NCBI GenBank assembly: GCA_037783545.1
Contig: JBBELK010000035.1
Span: forward strand, 1-64,000
Source: Henricia sp. BOLD:AAB3569
Lineage: Eukaryota; Echinodermata; Asteroidea; Spinulosida; Echinasteridae
Direction of reading: 5' to 3'
Length of the DNA: 64,000 nucleotides
Each line of letters opens with the position of its first letter. Position 1 is the stretch's first letter. Both the position numbers and the translations under genes were made by a program. The notes under the pieces are model-generated. The model did not search any database. It saw only the letters and a program-made list of their open reading frames with translations, and was not told the DNA's origin. Shown here one piece after another: positions 10,700-25,028 of the stretch.

Positions 10700-12176
10700 T
10701 TGACAGACTTTCGCCGGGAAATGGCAGAGAAATTTCAGAGTTTAGAAAAAAAGGGGTTGGCGCTTCCTGGATGCTCCCGCAACCCTGTGGCTGTCTGTAC
10801 ACACCTCTTGTGACTCCTGACTCGTGCGCATGCTCAGTCCTTCGGACTGTCGTTGACACGGCCCAGTTTTGGGACGGGATTTTGGTCAAAGTGTGGTCCA
10901 AACGTCGGCAAATTTGGAGGTCGAAAAATGTTCCGACGAACTTCAAATTTTGCATGCTCCAAAGACTCTATATTGCGCACTTGTCCTAAAAATTGACAGA
11001 CTTTCGCCGGGAAATGGCAGAGAAATTTCAGAGTTTAGAAAAAAAGGGGTTGGCGCTTCCTGGATGCTCCCGCAACCTGTGGCTGTCTGTACACACCTCT
11101 TTGGTGTACTCCTGACTCGTGCGCATGCTCAGTCCTTCGGACTGTCGTTGACACGGCCCAGTTTGGGACGGGATTTTGGTCAAAGTGTGGTCCAAACGTC
11201 GGCAAATTTGGAGGTCCGAAAAATGTTCCGACGAACTTCAAATTTTGCATGCTCCAAAGACTCTATATTGCGCACTTGTCCTAAAAAATTGACAGACTTT
11301 CGCCGGGAAATGGCAGAGAAATTTCAGAGTTTAGAAAAAAAAAGGGGTTGGCGCTTCCTGGATGCTCCCGCAACCTGTGGCTGTCTGTACACACCTCTTT
11401 GGTGTACTCCTGACTCGTGCGCATGCTCAGTCCTTCGGACTGTCGTTGACACGGCCCAGTTTGGGACGGGATTTTGGTCAAAGTGTGGTCCAAACGTCGG
11501 CAATTTGGAGGTCGAAAAATGTTCCGACGAACTTCAAATTTGGCATGCTCCAAAGACTCTATATTGCGCACTTGTCCTAAAAAATTGACAGACTTTCGCC
11601 GGGAAATGGCAGAGAAATTTCAGAGTTTAGAAAAAAAAGGGGTTGGCGCTTCCGGTTGCTCCCGCAACCTGTGGCTGTCTGTACACACCTCTTTGGTGTA
11701 CTCCTGACTCGTGCGCATGCTCAGTCCTTCGGACTGTCGTTGACACGGCCCAGTTTGGGACGGGATTTTGGTCAAAGTGTGGTCCAAACGTCGGCAAATT
11801 TGGAGGTCGAAAAATGTTCCGACGAACTTCAAATTTTGCATGCTCAAAGACTCTATATTGCGCACTTGTCCTAAAAAAATTGACAGACTTTCGCCGGGAA
11901 ATGGCAGAGAAATTTCAGAGTTTAGAAAAAAAAGGGGTTGGCGCTTCCTGGTTGCTCCCGCAACCTGTGGCTGTCTGTACACACCTCTTTGGTGTACTCC
12001 TGACTCGTGCGCATGCTCAGTCCTTCGGACTGTCGTTGACACGGGCCCAGTTTGGGACGGGATTTTGGTCAAAGTGTGGTCCAAACGTCGGCAAATTTGG
12101 AGGTCGAAAAATGTTCCGACGAACTTCAAATTTTGCATGCTCCAAAGACTCTATATTGCGCACTTGTCCTAACAAA

Positions 12177-12347
12177 TTGACAGACTTTCGCCGAGAAATG
12201 GCAGAGAAATTTCAGAGTTTAGAAAAAAAAAGGGGTTGGCGCTTCCTGGATGCTCCCGCAACCTGTGGCTGTCTGTACACACCTCTTTGGTGTACTTCAA
12301 ATTTTGCATGCTCCAAAGACTCTATATAGCGCACTTGTCCTAAAAAA
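12177..12347 (+). repeat. Shortened 171-bp monomer 6
   Basis: Haplotype H1 (CTAACAAATTG, GAGAAATGG, TATATAGC) with a clean junction. Confidence 0.93.
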
Positions 12348-14710
12348 TTGACAGACTTTCGCCGGGAAATGGCAGAGAAATTTCAGAGTTTAGAAAAAAA
12401 GGGTTGGCGCTTCCTGGATGCTCCCGCAACCTGTGGCTGTCTGTACACACCTCTTTGGTGTACTCCTGACTCGTGCGCATGCTCAGTCCTTCGGACTGTC
12501 GTTGACACGGCCCAGTTTGGACGGGATTTTGGTCAAAGTGTGGTCCAAACGTCGGCAAATTTGGAGGTCGAAAAATGTTCCGACGAACTTCAAATTTTGC
12601 ATGCTCCAAAGACTCTATATTGCGCACTTGTCCTAAAAAATTGACAGACTTTCGCCGGGAAATGGCAGAGAAATTTCAGAGTTTAGGAAAAAAAGGGGTT
12701 GGCGCTTCCTGGATGCTCCCGCAACCTGTGGCTGTCTGTACACACCTCTTTGGTGTACTCCTGACTCGTGCGCATGCTCAGTCCTTCGGACTGTCGTTGA
12801 CACGGCCCAGTTTGGGACGGGATTTTGGTCAAAGTGTGGTCCAAACGTCGGCAAATTTGGAGGTCGAAAAATGTTCCGACGAACTTCAAATTTTGCATGC
12901 TCCAAAGACTTTATATTGCGCACTTGTCCTAAAAAATTGACAGACTTTCGCCGGGAAATGGCAGAGAAATTTCAGAGTTTAGAAAAAAAAAAGGGTTGGC
13001 GCTTCCTGGATGCTCCCGCAACCTGTGGCTGTCTGTACACACCTCTTTGGTGTACTCCTGACTCGTGCGCATGCTCAGTCCTTCGGACTGTCGTTGACAC
13101 GGCCCAGTTTGGGACGGGATTTTGGTCAAAGTGTGGTCCAAACGTCGGCAAATTTGGAGTCGAAAAATGTTCCGACGAACTTCAAATTTGCATGCTCCAA
13201 AGACTCTATATTGCGCACTTGTCCTAAAAAATTGACAGACTTTCGCCGGGAAATGGCAGAGAAATTTCAGAGTTTAGAAAAAAAAGGGGTTGGCGCTTCC
13301 TGGTTGCTCCCGCAACCTGTGGCTGTCTGTACACACCTCTTTGGTGTACTCCTGACTCGTGCGCATGCTCAGTCCTTCGGACTGTCGTTGACACGAGCCC
13401 AGTTTGGGACGGGATTTTGGTCAAAGTGTGGTCCAAACGTCGGCAAATTTGGAGGTCGAAAAATGTTCCGACGAACTTCAAATTTTGCATGCTCCAAAGA
13501 CTCTATATTGCGCACTTGTCCTAAAAATTGACAGACTTTCGCCGGGAAATGGCAGAGAAATTTCAGAGTTTAGAAAAAAAAGGGGTTGGCGCTTCCTGGT
13601 TGCTCCCGCAACGTGTGGCTGTCTGTACACACCTCTTTGGTGTACTCCTGACTCGTGCGCATGCTCAGTCCTTCGGACTGTCGTTGACACGGCCCAGTTT
13701 GGGACGGGATTTTGGTCAAAGTGTGGTCCAAACGTCGGCAAATTTGGAGGTCGAAAAATGTTCCGACGAACTTCAAATTTTGCATGCTCCAAAGACTCTA
13801 TATTGCGCACTTGTCCTAAAAAATTGACAGACTTTCGCCGGGAAATGGCAGAGAAATTTCAGAGTTTAGAAAAAAAAGGGGTTGGCGCTTCCTGGATGCT
13901 CCCGCAAACCTGTGGCTGTCTGTACACACCTCTTTGGTGTACTCCTGACTCGTGCGCATGCTCAGTCCTTCGGACTGTCGTTGACACGGCCCAGTTTGGG
14001 ACGGGATTTTGGTCAAAGTGTGGTCCAAACGTCGGCAAATTTGGAGGTCGAAAAATGTTCGACGAACTTCAAATTTGCATGCTCCAAAGACTCTATATTG
14101 CGCACTTGTCCTAAAAAATTGACAGACTTTCGCCGGGAAATGGCAGAGAAATTTCAGAGTTTAGAAAAAAAAGGGGTTGGCGCTTCCTGGTTGCTCCCGC
14201 AACCTGTGGCTGTCTGTACACACCTCTTTGTGTACTCCTGACTCGTGCGCATGCTCAGTCCTTCGGACTGTCGTTGACACGGCCCAGTTTGGGACGGGAT
14301 TTTGGTCAAAGTGTGGTCCAAACGTCGGCAAATTTGGAGGTCGAAAAATGTTCCGACGAACTTCAAATTTTGCATGCTCCAAAGACTCTATATTGCGCAC
14401 TTGTCCTAAAAAATTGACAGACTTTCGCCGGGAAATGGCAGAGAAATTTCAGAGTTTAGAAAAAAAAAGGGGTTGGCGCTTCCTGGTTGCTCCCGCAACC
14501 TGTGGCTGTCTGTACACACCTCTTTGGTGTACTCCTGACTCGTGCGCATGCTCAGTCCTTCGGACTGTCGTTGACACGGCCCAGTTTGGGACGGGATTTT
14601 GGTCAAAGTGTGGTCCAAACGTCGGCAAATTTGGAGGTCGAAAAATGTTCCGACGAACTTCAAATTTTGCATGCTCCAAAGACTCTATATTGCGCACTTG
14701 TCCTAACAAA

Positions 14711-14881
14711 TTGACAGACTTTCGCCGAGAAATGGCAGAGAAATTTCAGAGTTTAGAAAAAAAAAGGGGTTGGCGCTTCCTGGATGCTCCCGCAACCTGT
14801 GGCTGTCTGTACACACCTCTTTGGTGTACTTCAAATTTTGCATGCTCCAAAGACTCTATATAGCGCACTTGTCCTAAAAAA
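14711..14881 (+). repeat. Shortened 171-bp monomer 7
   Basis: Haplotype H1. Eight full monomers follow the previous shortened unit; five full monomers lead to the next one, which is H2. Confidence 0.93.
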
Positions 14882-16360
14882 TTGACAGACTTTCGCCGGG
14901 AAATGGCAGAGAAATTTCAGAGTTTAGAAAAAAAGGGGTTGGCGCTTCTGGATGCTCCGCAACCTGTGGCTGTCTGTACACACCTCTTTGGTGTACTCCT
15001 GACTCGTGCGCATGCTCAGTCCTTCGGACTGTCGTTGACACGGCCCAGTTTGGGACGGGATTTTGGTCAAAGTGTGGTCCAAACGTCGGCAAATTTGGAG
15101 GTCGAAAAATGTTCCGACGAACTTCAAATTTTGCATGCTCCAAAGACTCTATATTGCGCACTTGTCCTAAAAAATTGACAGACTTTCGCCGGGAAATGGC
15201 AGAGAAATTTCAGAGTTTAGGAAAAAAAGGGGTTGGCGCTTCCTGATGCTCCCGCAACCTGTGGCTGTCTGTACACACCTCTTTGGTGTACTCCTGACTC
15301 GTGCGCATGCTCAGTCCTTCGGACTGTCGTTGACACGGCCCAGTTTGGGACGGGATTTTGGTCAAAGTGTGGTCCAAACGTCGGCAAATTTGGAGGTCGA
15401 AAAATGTTCCGACGAACTTCAAATTTTGCATGCTCCAAAGACTTTATATTGCGCACTTGTCCTAAAAAATTGACAGACTTTCGCCGGGAAATGGCAGAGA
15501 AATTTCAGAGTTTAGAAAAAAAAAGGGGTTGGCGCTTCCTGGATGCTCCCGCAACCTGTGGCTGTCTGTACACACCTCTTTGGTGTACTCCTGACTCGTG
15601 CGCATGCTCAGTCCCTTCGGACTGTCGTTGACACGGCCCAGTTTGGGACGGGATTTTGGTCAAAGTGTGGTCCAAACGTCGGCAAATTTGGAGGTCGAAA
15701 AATGTTCCGACGAACTTCAAATTTTGCATGCTCCAAAGACTCTATATTGCGCACTTGTCCTAAAAATTGACAGACTTTCGCCGGGAAATGGCAGAGAAAT
15801 TTCAGAGTTTAGAAAAAAAGGGGTTGGCGCTTCCTGGTTGCTCCCGCAACCTGTGGCTGTCTGTACACACCTCTTTGGTGTACTCCTGACTCGTGCGCAT
15901 GCTCAGTCCTTCGGACTGTCGTTGACACGGCCCAGTTTGGGACGGGATTTTGGTCAAAGTGTGGGTCCAAACGTCGGCAAATTTGGAGGTCGAAAAATGT
16001 TCCGACGAACTTCAAATTTTGCATGCTCCAAAGACTCTATATTGCGCACTTGTCCTAAAAAATTGACAGACTTTCGCCGGGAAATGGCAGAGAAATTTCA
16101 GAGTTTAGAAAAAAAAGGGGTTGGCGCTTCCTGGTTGCTCCCGCAACGTGTGGCTGTCTGTACACCACCTCTTTGGTGTACTCCTGACTCGTGCGCATGC
16201 TCAGTCCTTCGGACTGTCGTTGACACGGCCCAGTTTGGGACGGGATTTTGGTCAAAGTGTGGTCCAAACGTCGGCAAATTTGGAGGTCGAAAAATGTTCC
16301 GACGAACTTCAAATTTTGCATGCTCCAAAGACTCTATATTGCGCACATTGTCCTAAAAAA

Positions 16361-16531
16361 TTGACAGACTTTCGCCGGGAAATGGCAGAGAAATTTCAGA
16401 GTTTAGAAAAAAAAAGGGGTTGGCGCTTCCTGGATGCTCCCGCAACCTGTGGCTGTCTGTACACACCTCTTTGGTGTACTTCAAATTTTGCATGCTCCAA
16501 AGACTCTATATAGCGCACTTGTCCTAAAAAA
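16361..16531 (+). repeat. Shortened 171-bp monomer 8
   Basis: Haplotype H2, again directly preceded by a GCAACGTGTGG-marked monomer. Confidence 0.93.
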
Positions 16532-17714
16532 TTGACAGACTTTCGCCGGGAAATGGCAGAGAAATTTCAGAGTTTAGAAAAAAAGGGGTTGGCGCTTCCT
16601 GGATGCTCCCGCAACCTGTGGCTGTCTGTACACACCTCTTTGGTGTACTCCTGACTCGTGCGCATGCTCAGTCCTTCGGACTGTCGTTGACACGGCCCAG
16701 TTTGGGACGGGATTTTGGTCAAAGTGTGGTCCAAACGTCGGCAAATTTGGAGGTCGAAAATGTTCCGACGAACTTCAAATTTTGCATGCTCCAAAGACTC
16801 TATATTGCGCACTTGTCCTAAAAAATTGACAGACTTTCGCCGGGAAATGGCAGAGAAATTTCAGAGTTTAGGAAAAAAAGGGGTTGGCGCTTCTGGATGC
16901 TCCCGCAACCTGTGGCTGTCTGTACACACCTCTTTGGTGTACTCCTGACTCGTGCGCATGCTCAGTCCTTCGGACTGTCGTTGACACGGCCCAGTTTGGG
17001 ACGGGATTTTGGTCAAAGTGTGGTCCAAACGTCGGCAAATTTGGAGGTCGAAAAAATGTTCCGACGAACTTCAAATTTGGCATGCTCCAAAGACTCTATA
17101 TTGCGCACTTGTCCTAAAAAATTGGACAGACTTTCGCCGGGAAATGGCAGAGAAATTTCAGAGTTTAGAAAAAAAAGGGGTTGGCGCTTCCTGGTTGCTC
17201 CCGCAACCTGTGGCTGTCTGTACACACCTCTTTGGTGTACTCCTGACTCGTGCGCATGCTCAGTCCTTCGGACTGTCGTTGACACGGCCCAGTTTGGGAC
17301 GGGATTTTGGTCAAAGTGTGGTCCAAACGTCGGCAAATTTGGAGGTCGAAAAATGTTCCGACGAACTTCAAATTTTGCATGCTCCAAAGACTCTATATTG
17401 CGCACTTGTCCTAAAAAATTGACAGACTTTCGCCGGGAAATGGCAGAGAAATTTCAGAGTTTAGAAAAAAAAGGGGTTGGCGCTTCCTGGTTGCTCCCGC
17501 AACCTGTGGCTGTCTGTACACACCTCTTTGGTGTACTCCTGACTCGTGCGCATGCTCAGTCCTTCGGACTGTCGTTGACACGGCCCAGTTTGGGACGGGA
17601 TTTTGGTCAAAGTGTGGTCCAAACGTCGGCAAATTTGGAGGTCGAAAAATGTTCCGACGAACTTCAAATTTTGCATGCTCCAAAGACTCTATATTGCGCA
17701 CTTGTCCTAACAAA

Positions 17715-17884
17715 TTGACAGACTTTCGCCGAGAAATGGCAGAGAAATTTCAGAGTTTAGAAAAAAAAAGGGGTGGCGCTTCCTGGATGCTCCCGCAACC
17801 TGTGGCTGTCTGTACACACCTCTTTGGTGTACTTCAAATTTTGCATGCTCCAAAGACTCTATATAGCGCACTTGTCCTAAAAAA
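17715..17884 (+). repeat. Shortened monomer 9 (170 bp)
   Basis: Haplotype H1, with one T lost (GGGGTGGCG). Confidence 0.92.
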
Positions 17885-20251
17885 TTGACAGACTTTCGCC
17901 GGGAAATGGCAGAGAAATTTCAGAGTTTAGAAAAAAAGGGGTTGGCGCTTCCTGGATGCTCCCGCAACCTGTGGCTGTCTGTACACACCTCTTTGGTGTA
18001 CTCCTGACTCGTGCGCATGCTCAGTCCTTCGGACTGTCGTTGACACGGCCCAGTTTGGGACGGGATTTTGGTCAAAGTGTGGTCCAAACGTCGGCAAATT
18101 TGGAGGTCGAAAAATGTTCCGACGAACTTCAAATTTTGCATGCTCCAAAGACTCTATATTGCGCACTTGTCCTAAAAAATTGACAGACTTTCGCCGGGAA
18201 ATGGCAGAGAAATTTCAGAGTTTAGGAAAAAAAAGGGGTTGGCGCTTCCTGGATGCTCCCGCAACCTGTGGCTGTCTGTACACACCTCTTTGGTGTACTC
18301 CTGACTCGTGCGCATGCTCAGTCCTTCGGACTGTCGTTGACACGGCCCAGTTTGGGACGGGATTTTGGTCAAAGTGTGGTCCAAACGTCGGCAAATTTGG
18401 AGGTCGAAAAATGTTCCGACGAACTTCAAATTTTGCATGCTCCAAAGACTTTATATTGCGCACTTGTCCTAAAAATTGACAGACTTTCGCCGGGAAATGG
18501 CAGAGAAATTTCAGAGTTTAGAAAAAAAAAGGGGTTGGCGCTTCCTGGATGCTCCCGCAACCTGTGGCTGTCTGTACACACCTCTTTGGTGTACTCCTGA
18601 CTCGTGCGCATGCTCAGTCCTTCGGACTGTCGTTGACACGGCCCAGTTTGGGACGGGATTTTGGTCAAAGTGTGGTCCAAACGTCGGCAAATTTGGAGGT
18701 CGAAAAATGTTCCGACGAACTTCAAATTTTGCATGCTCCAAAGACTCTATATTGCGCACTTGTCCTAAAAAATTGACAGACTTTCGCCGGGAAATGGCAG
18801 AGAAATTTCAGAGTTTAGAAAAAAAAGGGGTTGGCGCTTCCTGGTTGCTCCCGCAACCTGTGGCTGTCTGTACACACCTCTTTGGTGTACTCCTGACTCG
18901 TGCGCATGCTCAGTCCTTCGGACTGTCGTTGACACGGCCCAGTTTGGGACGGGATTTTGGTCAAAGTGTGGTCCAAACGTCGGCAAATTTGGAGGTCGAA
19001 AAATGTTCCGACGAACTTCAAATTTTGCATGCTCCAAAGACTCTATATTGCGCACTTGTCCTAAAAAATTGACAGACTTTCGCCGGGAAATGGCAGAGAA
19101 ATTTCAGAGTTTAGAAAAAAAAGGGGTTGGCGCTTCCTGGATGCTCCCGCAACCTGTGGCTGTCTGTACACACCTCTTTGGTGTACTCCTGACTCGTGCG
19201 CATGCTCAGTCCTTCGGACTGTCGTTGACACGGCCCAGTTTGGGACGGGATTTTGGTCAAAGTGTGGTCCAAACGTCGGCAAATTTGGAGGTCGAAAAAT
19301 GTTCCGACGAACTTCAAATTTTGCATGCTCCAAAGACTCTATATTGCGCACTTGTCCTAAAAAATTGACAGACTTTCGCCGGGAAATGGCAGAGAAATTT
19401 CAGAGTTTAGAAAAAAAGGGGTTGGCGCTTCCTGGATGCTCCCGCAACCTGTGGCTGTCTGTACACACCTCTTTGGTGTACTCCTGACTCGTGCGCATGC
19501 TCAGTCCTTCGGACTGTCGTTGACACGGCCCAGTTTGGGACGGGATTTTGGTCAAAGTGTGGTCCAAACGTCGGCAAATTTGGAGGTCGAAAAATGTTCC
19601 GACGAACTTCAAATTTGGCATGCTCCAAAGACTCTATATTGCGCACTTGTCCTAAAAAATTGACAGACTTTCGCCGGGAAATGGCAGAGAAATTTCAGAG
19701 TTTAGAAAAAAAAGGGGTTGGCGCTTCCTGGTTGCTCCCGCAACCTGTGGCTGTCTGTACACACCTCTTTGGTGTACTCCTGACTCGTGCGCATGCTCAG
19801 TCCTTCGGACTGTCGTTGACACGGCCCAGTTTGGGACGGGATTTTGGTCAAAGTGTGGTCCAAACGTCGGCAAATTTGGAGGTCGAAAAATGTTCCGACG
19901 AACTTCAAATTTTGCATGCTCCAAAGACTCTATATTGCGCACTTGTCCTAAAAAATTGACAGACTTTCGCCGGGAAATGGCAGAGAAATTTCAGAGTTTA
20001 GAAAAAAAAGGGTTGGCGCTTCCTGGTTGCTCCCGCAACCTGTGGCTGTCTGTACACACCTCTTTGGTGTACTCCTGACTCGTGCGCATGCTCAGTCCTT
20101 CGGACTGTCGTTGACACGGCCCAGTTTGGGGACGGGATTTTGGTCAAAGTGTGGTCCAAAACGTCGGCAAATTTGGAGGTCGAAAAATGTTCCGACGAAC
20201 TTCAAATTTTGCATGCTCCAAAGACTCTAATTGCGCACTTGTCCTAACAAA

Positions 20252-20421
20252 TTGACAGACTTTCGCCGGAAATGGCAGAGAAATTTCAGAGTTTAGAAAA
20301 AAAAGGGGTTGGCGCTTCCTGGATGCTCCCGCAACCTGTGGCTGTCTGTACACACCTCTTTGGTGTGACTTCAAATTTTGCATGCTCCAAAGACTCTATA
20401 TAGCGCACTTGTCCTAAAAAA
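20252..20421 (+). repeat. Shortened monomer 10 (170 bp)
   Basis: Carries CTAACAAATTG and TATATAGC but CGCCGGAAATGG, so its H1 status is incomplete. The junction reads GTGTGACTTC. The preceding monomer also has extra bases (TTTGGGGACGG, CCAAAACG) and a missing T (CTCTAATTG). Confidence 0.9.
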
Positions 20422-23259
20422 TTGACAGACTTTCGCCGGGAAATGGCAGAGAAATTTCAGAGTTTAGAAAAAAAGGGGTTGGCGCTTCCTGGATGCTCCC
20501 GCAACCTGTGGCTGTCTGTACACACCTCTTTGGTGTACTCCTGACTCGTGCGCATGCTCAGTCCTTCGGACTGTCGTTGACACGGCCCAGTTTGGGACGG
20601 GATTTTGGTCAAAGTGTGGTCCAAACGTCGGCAAATTTGGAGGTCGAAAAATGTTCCGACGAACTTCAAATTTTGCATGCTCCAAAGACTCTATATTGCG
20701 CACTTGTCCTAAAAAATTGACAGACTTTCGCCGGGAAATGGCAGAGAAATTTCAGAGTTTAGAAAAAAAGGGGTTGGCGCTTCCTGGATGCTCCCGCAAC
20801 CTGTGGCTGTCTGTACACACCTCTTTGGTGTACTCCTGACTCGTGCGCATGCTCAGTCCTTCGGACTGTCGTTGACACGGCCCAGTTTGGGACGGGATTT
20901 TGGTCAAAGTGTGGTCCAAACGTCGGCAAATTTGGAGGTCGAAAAATGTTCCGACGAACTTCAAATTTTGCATGCTCCAAAGACTTTATATTGCGCACTT
21001 GTCCTAAAAAATTGACAGACTTTCGCCGGGAAATGGCAGAGAAATTTCAGAGTTTAGAAAAAAAAAGGGGTTGGCGCTTCCTGGATGCTCCCGCAACCTG
21101 TGGCTGTCTGTACACACCTCTTTGGTGTACTCCTGACTCGTGCGCATGCTCAGTCCTTCGGACTGTCGTTGACACGGCCCAGTTTGGGACGGGATTTTGG
21201 TCAAAGTGTGGTCCAAACGTCGGCAAATTTGGAGGTCGAAAAATGTTCCGACGAACTTCAAATTTTGCATGCTCCAAAGACTCTATATTGCGCACTTGTC
21301 CTAAAAAATTGACAGACTTTCGCCGGGAAATGGCAGAGAAATTTCAGAGTTTAGAAAAAAAAGGGGTTGGCGCTTCCTGGTTGCTCCCGCAACCTGTGGC
21401 TGTCTGTACACACCTCTTTGGTGTACTCCTGACTCGTGCGCATGCTCAGTCCTTCGGACTGTCGTTGACACGGCCCAGTTTGGGACGGGATTTTGGTCAA
21501 AGTGTGGTCCAAACGTCGGCAAATTTGGAGGTCGAAAAATGTTCCGACGAACTTCAAATTTTGCATGCTCCAAAGACTCTATATTGCGCACTTGTCCTAA
21601 AAAATTGACAGACTTTCGCCGGGAAATGGCAGAGAAATTTCAGAGTTTAGAAAAAAAAGGGGTTGGCGCTTCCTGGTTGCTCCCGCAACCTGTGGCTGTC
21701 TGTACACACCTCTTTGGTGTACTCCTGACTCGTGCGCATGCTCAGTCCTTCGGACTGTCGTTGACACGGCCCAGTTTGGGACGGGATTTTGGTCAAAGTG
21801 TGGTCCAAACGTCGGCAAATTTGGAGGTCGAAAAATGTTCCGACGAACTTCAAATTTTGCATGCTCCAAAGACTCTATATTGCGCACTTGTCCTAAAAAA
21901 TTGACAGACTTTCGCCGGGAAATGGCAGAGAAATTTCAGAGTTTAGAAAAAAAAGGGGTTGGCGCTTCCTGGTTGCTCCCGCAACCTGTGGCTGTCTGTA
22001 CACACCTCTTTGGTGTACTCCTGACTCGTGCGCATGCTCAGTCCTTCGGACTGTCGTTGACACGGCCCAGTTTAGGGACGGGATTTTGGTCAAAGTGTGG
22101 TCCAAACGTCGGCAAATTTGGAGGTCGAAAAATGTTCCGACGAACTTCAAATTTTGCATGCTCCAAAGACTCTATATTGCGCACTTGTCCTAAAAAATTG
22201 ACAGACTTTCGCCGGGAAATGGCAGAGAAATTTCAGAGTTTAGAAAAAAAGGGGTTGGCGCTTCCTGGTTGCTCCCGCAACGTGTGGCTGTCTGTACACA
22301 CCTCTTTGGTGTACTCCTGACTCGTGCGCATGCTCAGTCCTTCGGACTGTCGTTGACACGGCCCAGTTTGGGACGGGATTTTGGTCAAAGTGTGGTCCAA
22401 ACGTCGGCAAATTTGGAGGTCGAAAAATGTTCCGACGAACTTCAAATTTTGCATGCTCCAAAGACTCTATATTGCGCACTTGTCCTAAAAAATTGACAGA
22501 CTTTCGCAGGGAAATGGCAGAGAAATTTCAGAGTTTAGAAAAAAAAGGGGTTGGCGCTTCCTGGATGCTCCCGCAACCTGTGGCTGTCTGTACACACCTC
22601 TTTGGTGTACTCCTGACTCGTGCGCATGCTCAGTCCTTCGGACTGTCGTTGACACGGCCCAGTTTGGGACGGGATTTTGGTCAAAGTGTGGTCCAAACGT
22701 CGGCAAATTTGGAGGTCGAAAAATGTTCCGACGAACTTCAAATTGGCATGCTCCAAAGACTCTATATTGCGCACTTGTCCTAAAAAATTGACAGACTTTC
22801 GCCGGGAAATGCAGAGAAATTTCAGAGTTTAGAAAAAAAGGGGTTGGCGCTTCCTGGTTGCTCCCGCAACCTGTGGCTGTCTGTACACACCTCTTTGGTG
22901 TACTCCTGACTCGTGCGCATGCTCAGTCCTTCGGACTGTCGTTGACACGGCCCAGTTTGGGACGGGATTTTGGTCAAAGTGTGGTCCAAACGTCGGCAAA
23001 TTTGGAGGTCGAAAAATGTTCCGACGAACTTCAAATTTTGCATGCTCCAAAGACTCTATATTGCGCACTTGTCCTAAAAAATTGACAGACTTTCGCCGGG
23101 AAATGGCAGAGAAATTTCAGAGTTTAGAAAAAAAAAGGGGTTGGCGCTTCCTGGTTGCTCCCGCAACCTGTGGCTGTCTGTACACACCTCTTTGGTGTAC
23201 TCCTGACTCGTGCGCATGCTCAGTCCTTCGGACTGTCGTTGACACGGCCCAGTTTGGGA

Positions 23260-24750
23260 CGGATTTTGTCAAAGTGTGGTCCAAAACGTCGGCAAATTTG
23301 GAGGTCGAAAAATGTTCGACGAACTTCAAATTTTGCATGCTCCAAAGACTCTATATTGCGCACTTGTCCTAAAAAATTGACAGACTTTCGCCGAGAAATG
23401 GCAGAGAAATTTCAGAGTTTAGAAAAAAAAGGGGTTGGCGCTTCCTGGATGCTCCCGCAACCTGTGGCTGTCTGTACACACCTCTTTGGTGTACCTCTCA
23501 AATTTTGCATGCTCCAAAGACTCTATATAGCGCACTTGTCCTAAAAAATTGACAGACTTTCGCCGGGAAAATGGCAGAGAAATTTCAGAGTTTAGAAAAA
23601 AAGGGGTTGGCGCTTCCTGGATGCTCCCGCAACCTGTGGCTGTCTGTACACACCTCTTTGGTGTACTCCTGACTCGTGCGCATGCTCAGTCCTTCGGACT
23701 GTCGTTGACACGGCCCAGTTTGGGACGGGATTTTGGTCAAAGTGTGGTCCAAACGTCGGCAAATTTGGAGGTCGAAAAATGTTCCGACGAACTTCAAATT
23801 TTGCATGCTCCAAAGACTCTATATTGCGCACTTGTCCTAAAAAATTGACAGACTTTCGCCGGGAAATGGCAGAGAAATTTCAGAGTTTAGGAAAAAAAGG
23901 GGTTGGCGCTTCCTGGATGCTCCCGCAACCTGTGGCTGTCTGTACACACCTCTTTGGTGTACTCCTGACTCGTGCGCATGCTCAGTCCTTCGGACTGTCG
24001 TTGACACGGCCCAGTTTGGGACGGGATTTTGGTCAAAGTGTGGTCCAAACGTCGGCAAATTTGGAGGTCGAAAAATGTTCCGACGAACTTCAAATTTTGC
24101 ATGCTCCAAAGACTTTATATTGCGCACTTGTCCTAAAAAATTGACAGACTTTCGCCGGGAAATGGCAGAGAAATTTCAGAGTTTAGAAAAAAAAAGGGGT
24201 TGGCGCTTCCTGGATGCTCCCGCAACCTGTGGCTGTCTGTACACACCTCTTTGGTGTACTCCTGACTCGTGCGCATGCTCAGTCCTTCGGACTGTCGTTG
24301 ACACGGCCAGTTTGGGACGGGATTTTGGTCAAAGTGTGGTCCAAACGTCGGCAAATTTTGGAGGTCGAAAAATGTTCCGACGAACTTCAAATTTGGCATG
24401 CTCCAAAGACTCTATATTGCGCACTTGTCCTAAAAAATTGACAGACTTTCGCCGGGAAATGGCAGAGAAATTTCAGAGTTTAGAAAAAAAAGGGGTTGGC
24501 GCTTCCTGGTTGCTCCCGCAACCTGTGGCTGTCTGTACACACCTCTTGGTGTACTCCTGACTCGTGCGCATGCTCAGTCCTTCGGACTGTCGTTGACACG
24601 GCCCAGTTTGGGACGGGATTTTGGTCAAGTGTGGTCCAACGTCGGCAAAATTTGGAGGTCGAAAAATGTTCCGACGAACTTCAAATTTTGCATGCTCCAA
24701 AGACTCTATATTGCGCACTTTGTCCTAAAAAAATTGACAGACTTTCGCCG
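23260..24750 (+). other. Indel-rich tract 4
   Basis: One-base indels include GGACGGATTTTGTC, CCAAAACG, ATGTTCGACG, GTGTACCTCTC, GGGAAAATGG, ACACGGCCAG, GCAAATTTTGG, CTCTTGGTG, GGTCAAGTG, GTCCAACG and CACTTTGTCC. It is bounded by clean monomers. Confidence 0.55.
23377..23548 (+). repeat. Shortened monomer 11 (172 bp)
   Basis: Mixed markers: CTAAAAAATTG (as H2) with CGCCGAGAAATGG (as H1) and TATATAGC. The junction GTGTACCTCTCAAAT has two extra bases. Confidence 0.9.
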
Positions 24751-25028
24751 GAAATGGCAGAGAAATTTCAGAGTTTAGAAAAAAAAGGGGTTGGCGCTTC
24801 CTGGTTGCTCCCGCAACGTGTGGCTGTCTGTACACACCTCTTTGGTGTACTCCTGACTCGTGCGCATGCTCAGTCCTTCGGACTGTCGTTGACACGGCCC
24901 AGTTTGGGACGGGATTTTGGTCAAAGTGTGGTCCAAACGTCGGCAAATTTGGAGGTCGAAAAATGTTCCGACGAACTTCAAATTTTGCATGCTCCAAAGA
25001 CTCTATATTGCGCACTTGTCCTAAAAAA

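Larger units (their letters stand above)
9340..11520 (+). other. Indel-rich tract 2
   Basis: Dense one-base indels: ATTTTCAGAG, CCCGGCAACC, CTCTTGGTG, AGTGTGTCC, GGAGGGTCG, ATGCTCCAGTCC, GACTCCGTGC, CACTTTGTCC, GCCGGGGAAATGG and CTCTTGTGACTCC. It also includes a 20-bp duplication at 10,381-10,420 and one shortened monomer. Interpretation as for the tract near 4-5 kb. Confidence 0.6.
12390..17130 (+). other. Indel-rich tract 3
   Basis: Scattered one-base indels: GTTTGGACGGG, TGGAGTCG, ACACGAGCCC, CGCAAACC, ATGTTCGACG, CTCTTTGTGTAC, CTCCGCAACC, TCCTGATGCTCC, CAGTCCCTTCGG, GTGGGTCC, TACACCACC, GCACATTG, CGAAAAAATG and ATTGGACAG. Substitutions are few. This texture contrasts with 26-59 kb. Confidence 0.55.
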